Positions 6,387-7,737 of a DNA stretch of 7,737 bases are shown here, piece by piece. Origin of the DNA: Candidatus Galligastranaerophilus gallistercoris (lineage in GTDB: Bacteria; Cyanobacteriota; Vampirovibrionia; Gastranaerophilales; Gastranaerophilaceae); NCBI GenBank assembly GCA_018710795.1, contig DVJH01000139.1, positions 1 to 7,737 on the forward strand, read 5' to 3'. Each line of letters begins with the position of its first letter. The stretch's first letter is position 1. Both the position numbers and the translations under genes were made by a program. A model generated the notes under the pieces. That model was not told the DNA's origin. It saw only the letters and a program-made list of their open reading frames with translations, and made no database searches.

Positions 6387-7355
6387 ATGGTTGATTGTAC
6401 TAAAAACTTATATGAAATACTCGGAATTTCGCCCTTTGCTTCATCGGATGAAATCAAAAAGGCGTATAAAAAGCTTGTCAGAATTTATCATCCAGATGTC
6501 AATAAATCACTTGATGCCGACATCAAATTCAAGCTTTTAAATAACGCATACGATGTTTTATCGGATGAAGTTAAGAGAAAAAATTATGACAATATTCTAA
6601 ATATTACAAATAAAAATTTCTATAAAAAAGAAAACGAAAATAAGCCCGATAAAAAGGAAAATAATCTTTTTGCGCAAAACAGGGAGCAAAAAAAAGAAGC
6701 TTTTGTATACAAAAATGCAAATGAAAAGTTTGATGAGATTTTAAAAGATAAAAATTCGGTTATTCAGGAAGTCAGAATTTCAAAAAAAGAATCTCTTGAA
6801 GGCACAACAAGAACCGTAAATATTTTAAATACCCAAAAATGCCCGAAATGTTCGGGAAAAAAATTTATTAACGGAGCAAGATGTTCTTTTTGTCTTGGTG
6901 AAGGCGAGAAAAAAGAACACAGAAAAATTGAAGTGGATATCAAAAAAAATGTTCAAAATAATGAATATATTTATGTAGGCAAAATTAATTCAAGCGCATT
7001 GTATGATAAAAAACTTTTTTTAAAAATAATAATAGAACCCCCGCAAAAGCTTTATTTTGAAGGGGATAACATTTTAATCAAAGTTCAAATTCCCCTGTAT
7101 GATGCAATACTCGGAACAAAAAAAGAAGTATATATTGAACAGGCAGGGTTTATCAGGTTTGAAATTCCTCCTCTGACCAAGCCTAATGCCAGAATTCCTC
7201 TTAAAATCGAACAAGGTTATATGAAAGAATCAATCAGATATTATGCAACTATTGAAGTAATTTTTCCCGAAACTCTTTCTAAAGAAGAAGAAATTCTATA
7301 TGATAGAATCAGAAAGCTGAATAATCGGGAAGAAGAAATATGCAGGCAAATATAA
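6387..7355 (+). CDS. DnaJ-family co-chaperone with a single zinc site
   Basis: DnaJ/Hsp40 proteins stimulate the ATPase of DnaK and deliver unfolded clients in the cytoplasm. From the ATG at 6387 (322 aa) the J domain is NLYEILGISPFASSDEIKKA onward (7-70), with HPD at 35-37 and the KFKLLNNAYDVLSD helix (47-60). A Lys/Asn/Glu-rich linker (75-120) replaces the usual Gly/Phe region. A CxxC pair follows at C152/C155 and another at C166/C169 (CPKC, CSFCLGEG), then two beta-rich client-binding domains (about 175-295). Canonical DnaJ has four CxxCxGxG repeats and two zinc sites; this one has two and could bind one zinc. A TTG six bases upstream (6381) is an alternative start; I prefer the ATG. Neither has a good ribosome site. 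It overlaps queE by 16 nt. Since the domain layout departs from DnaJ, I give no symbol. Confidence 0.88.
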   Translation: MVDCTKNLYEILGISPFASSDEIKKAYKKLVRIYHPDVNKSLDADIKFKLLNNAYDVLSDEVKRKNYDNILNITNKNFYKKENENKPDKKENNLFAQNREQKKEAFVYKNANEKFDEILKDKNSVIQEVRISKKESLEGTTRTVNILNTQKCPKCSGKKFINGARCSFCLGEGEKKEHRKIEVDIKKNVQNNEYIYVGKINSSALYDKKLFLKIIIEPPQKLYFEGDNILIKVQIPLYDAILGTKKEVYIEQAGFIRFEIPPLTKPNARIPLKIEQGYMKESIRYYATIEVIFPETLSKEEEILYDRIRKLNNREEEICRQI

Positions 7356-7737
7356 AAGAGATTTTTGAATCCGTACAGGGTGAGGGGATTTTTGTCGGCG
7401 AAAAACAAATATTTGTAAGGTTTGCAGGGTGCAATCTGCAGTGTGCATATTGTGATACGGATTATTATATTGATAAATCAACCCTTGTTTTGAAAGAAGA
7501 AGAACTTTTTGACAAATTAAGAAAATATAATTCCGAAATTATAAGTTTTACGGGCGGCGAACCTTTAATGAGCGTCGATTTTCTCGATTCTTTTTTGTCT
7601 AAATATAAAAAATATTTGAATAAAAAAATTTATCTTGAAACAAACGGCACTCTGTTTGAGGAGCTTGAAAAAATTATTGAAAATGTTGATATTATTGCAA
7701 TGGATATTAAAATTCAATCCGCAACAAATCAAATAAA
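7340..7737 (+). CDS. queE: 7-carboxy-7-deazaguanine synthase QueE, N-terminal part (runs off the right edge)
   Basis: QueE is a radical SAM enzyme that contracts 6-carboxytetrahydropterin to 7-carboxy-7-deazaguanine, a precursor of preQ0 and of queuosine in the tRNA wobble position. The 132 codons visible show EIFESVQGEG (7-16), FVRFAGCNLQCAYCDT (25-40) with Cys31, Cys35 and Cys38 in the C-x3-C-x2-C arrangement that binds the 4Fe-4S cluster, SFTGGEPLM (69-77) with the SAM-binding GGEP, LETNGTL (99-105), and MDIK (121-124). All are as expected for QueE. The ATG at 7340 sits inside the end of the dnaJ-like gene (16-nt overlap, different frame), with GGGAAGAAG just upstream as a ribosome site. 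The frame stays open to the window end. Another queuosine gene may lie downstream, but that cannot be seen. Confidence 0.95.
   Translation, partial: MQANIKEIFESVQGEGIFVGEKQIFVRFAGCNLQCAYCDTDYYIDKSTLVLKEEELFDKLRKYNSEIISFTGGEPLMSVDFLDSFLSKYKKYLNKKIYLETNGTLFEELEKIIENVDIIAMDIKIQSATNQI

Overview
The window looks like an AT-rich bacterial chromosome segment carrying housekeeping and hypothetical genes. There is no sign of phage, IS elements, CRISPR or RNA genes. The gene content and style suggest a gut Gastranaerophilales/Vampirovibrionia (Melainabacteria) type genome: N-terminal motifs of the form [VI]-x-F-x-[GAR], a tandem pair of unusual thymidylate kinases, and a nucleotidyltransferase with a very long N-terminal extension. 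This assignment is from memory of the families and is moderate at best.

Left arm (1-2656, minus strand), in transcription order: a six-helix membrane protein of unknown function; miaA (tRNA A37 dimethylallyltransferase), whose start lies 71 nt inside the membrane protein gene; a 98-aa protein with a C-terminal membrane anchor; and the first 197 codons of a Ski2-like DExH helicase that runs off the left edge. The close spacing suggests one operon read from a promoter near 2711-2716.

The region 2657-2742 is a compact divergent promoter region with two small palindromes. To its right (plus strand) two paralogous thymidylate-kinase-like genes are fused head to tail by a TGATG stop/start overlap. 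After 124 nt comes a large sugar-nucleotidyltransferase-family gene (4204-6270). One in-frame TAA at 5197-5199 interrupts it inside the nucleotide-binding signature, with clearly coding sequence on both sides. A strong hairpin terminator (6293-6323) closes this block.

The right end carries a DnaJ-like co-chaperone with only one zinc site. It overlaps by 16 nt the start of queE (7-carboxy-7-deazaguanine synthase, queuosine pathway), which runs off the right edge. No stretch over about 125 nt is without a gene. The main points for a second look are the interrupted nucleotidyltransferase, the paired kinases, and the short aromatic N-terminal motif shared by otherwise unrelated proteins.
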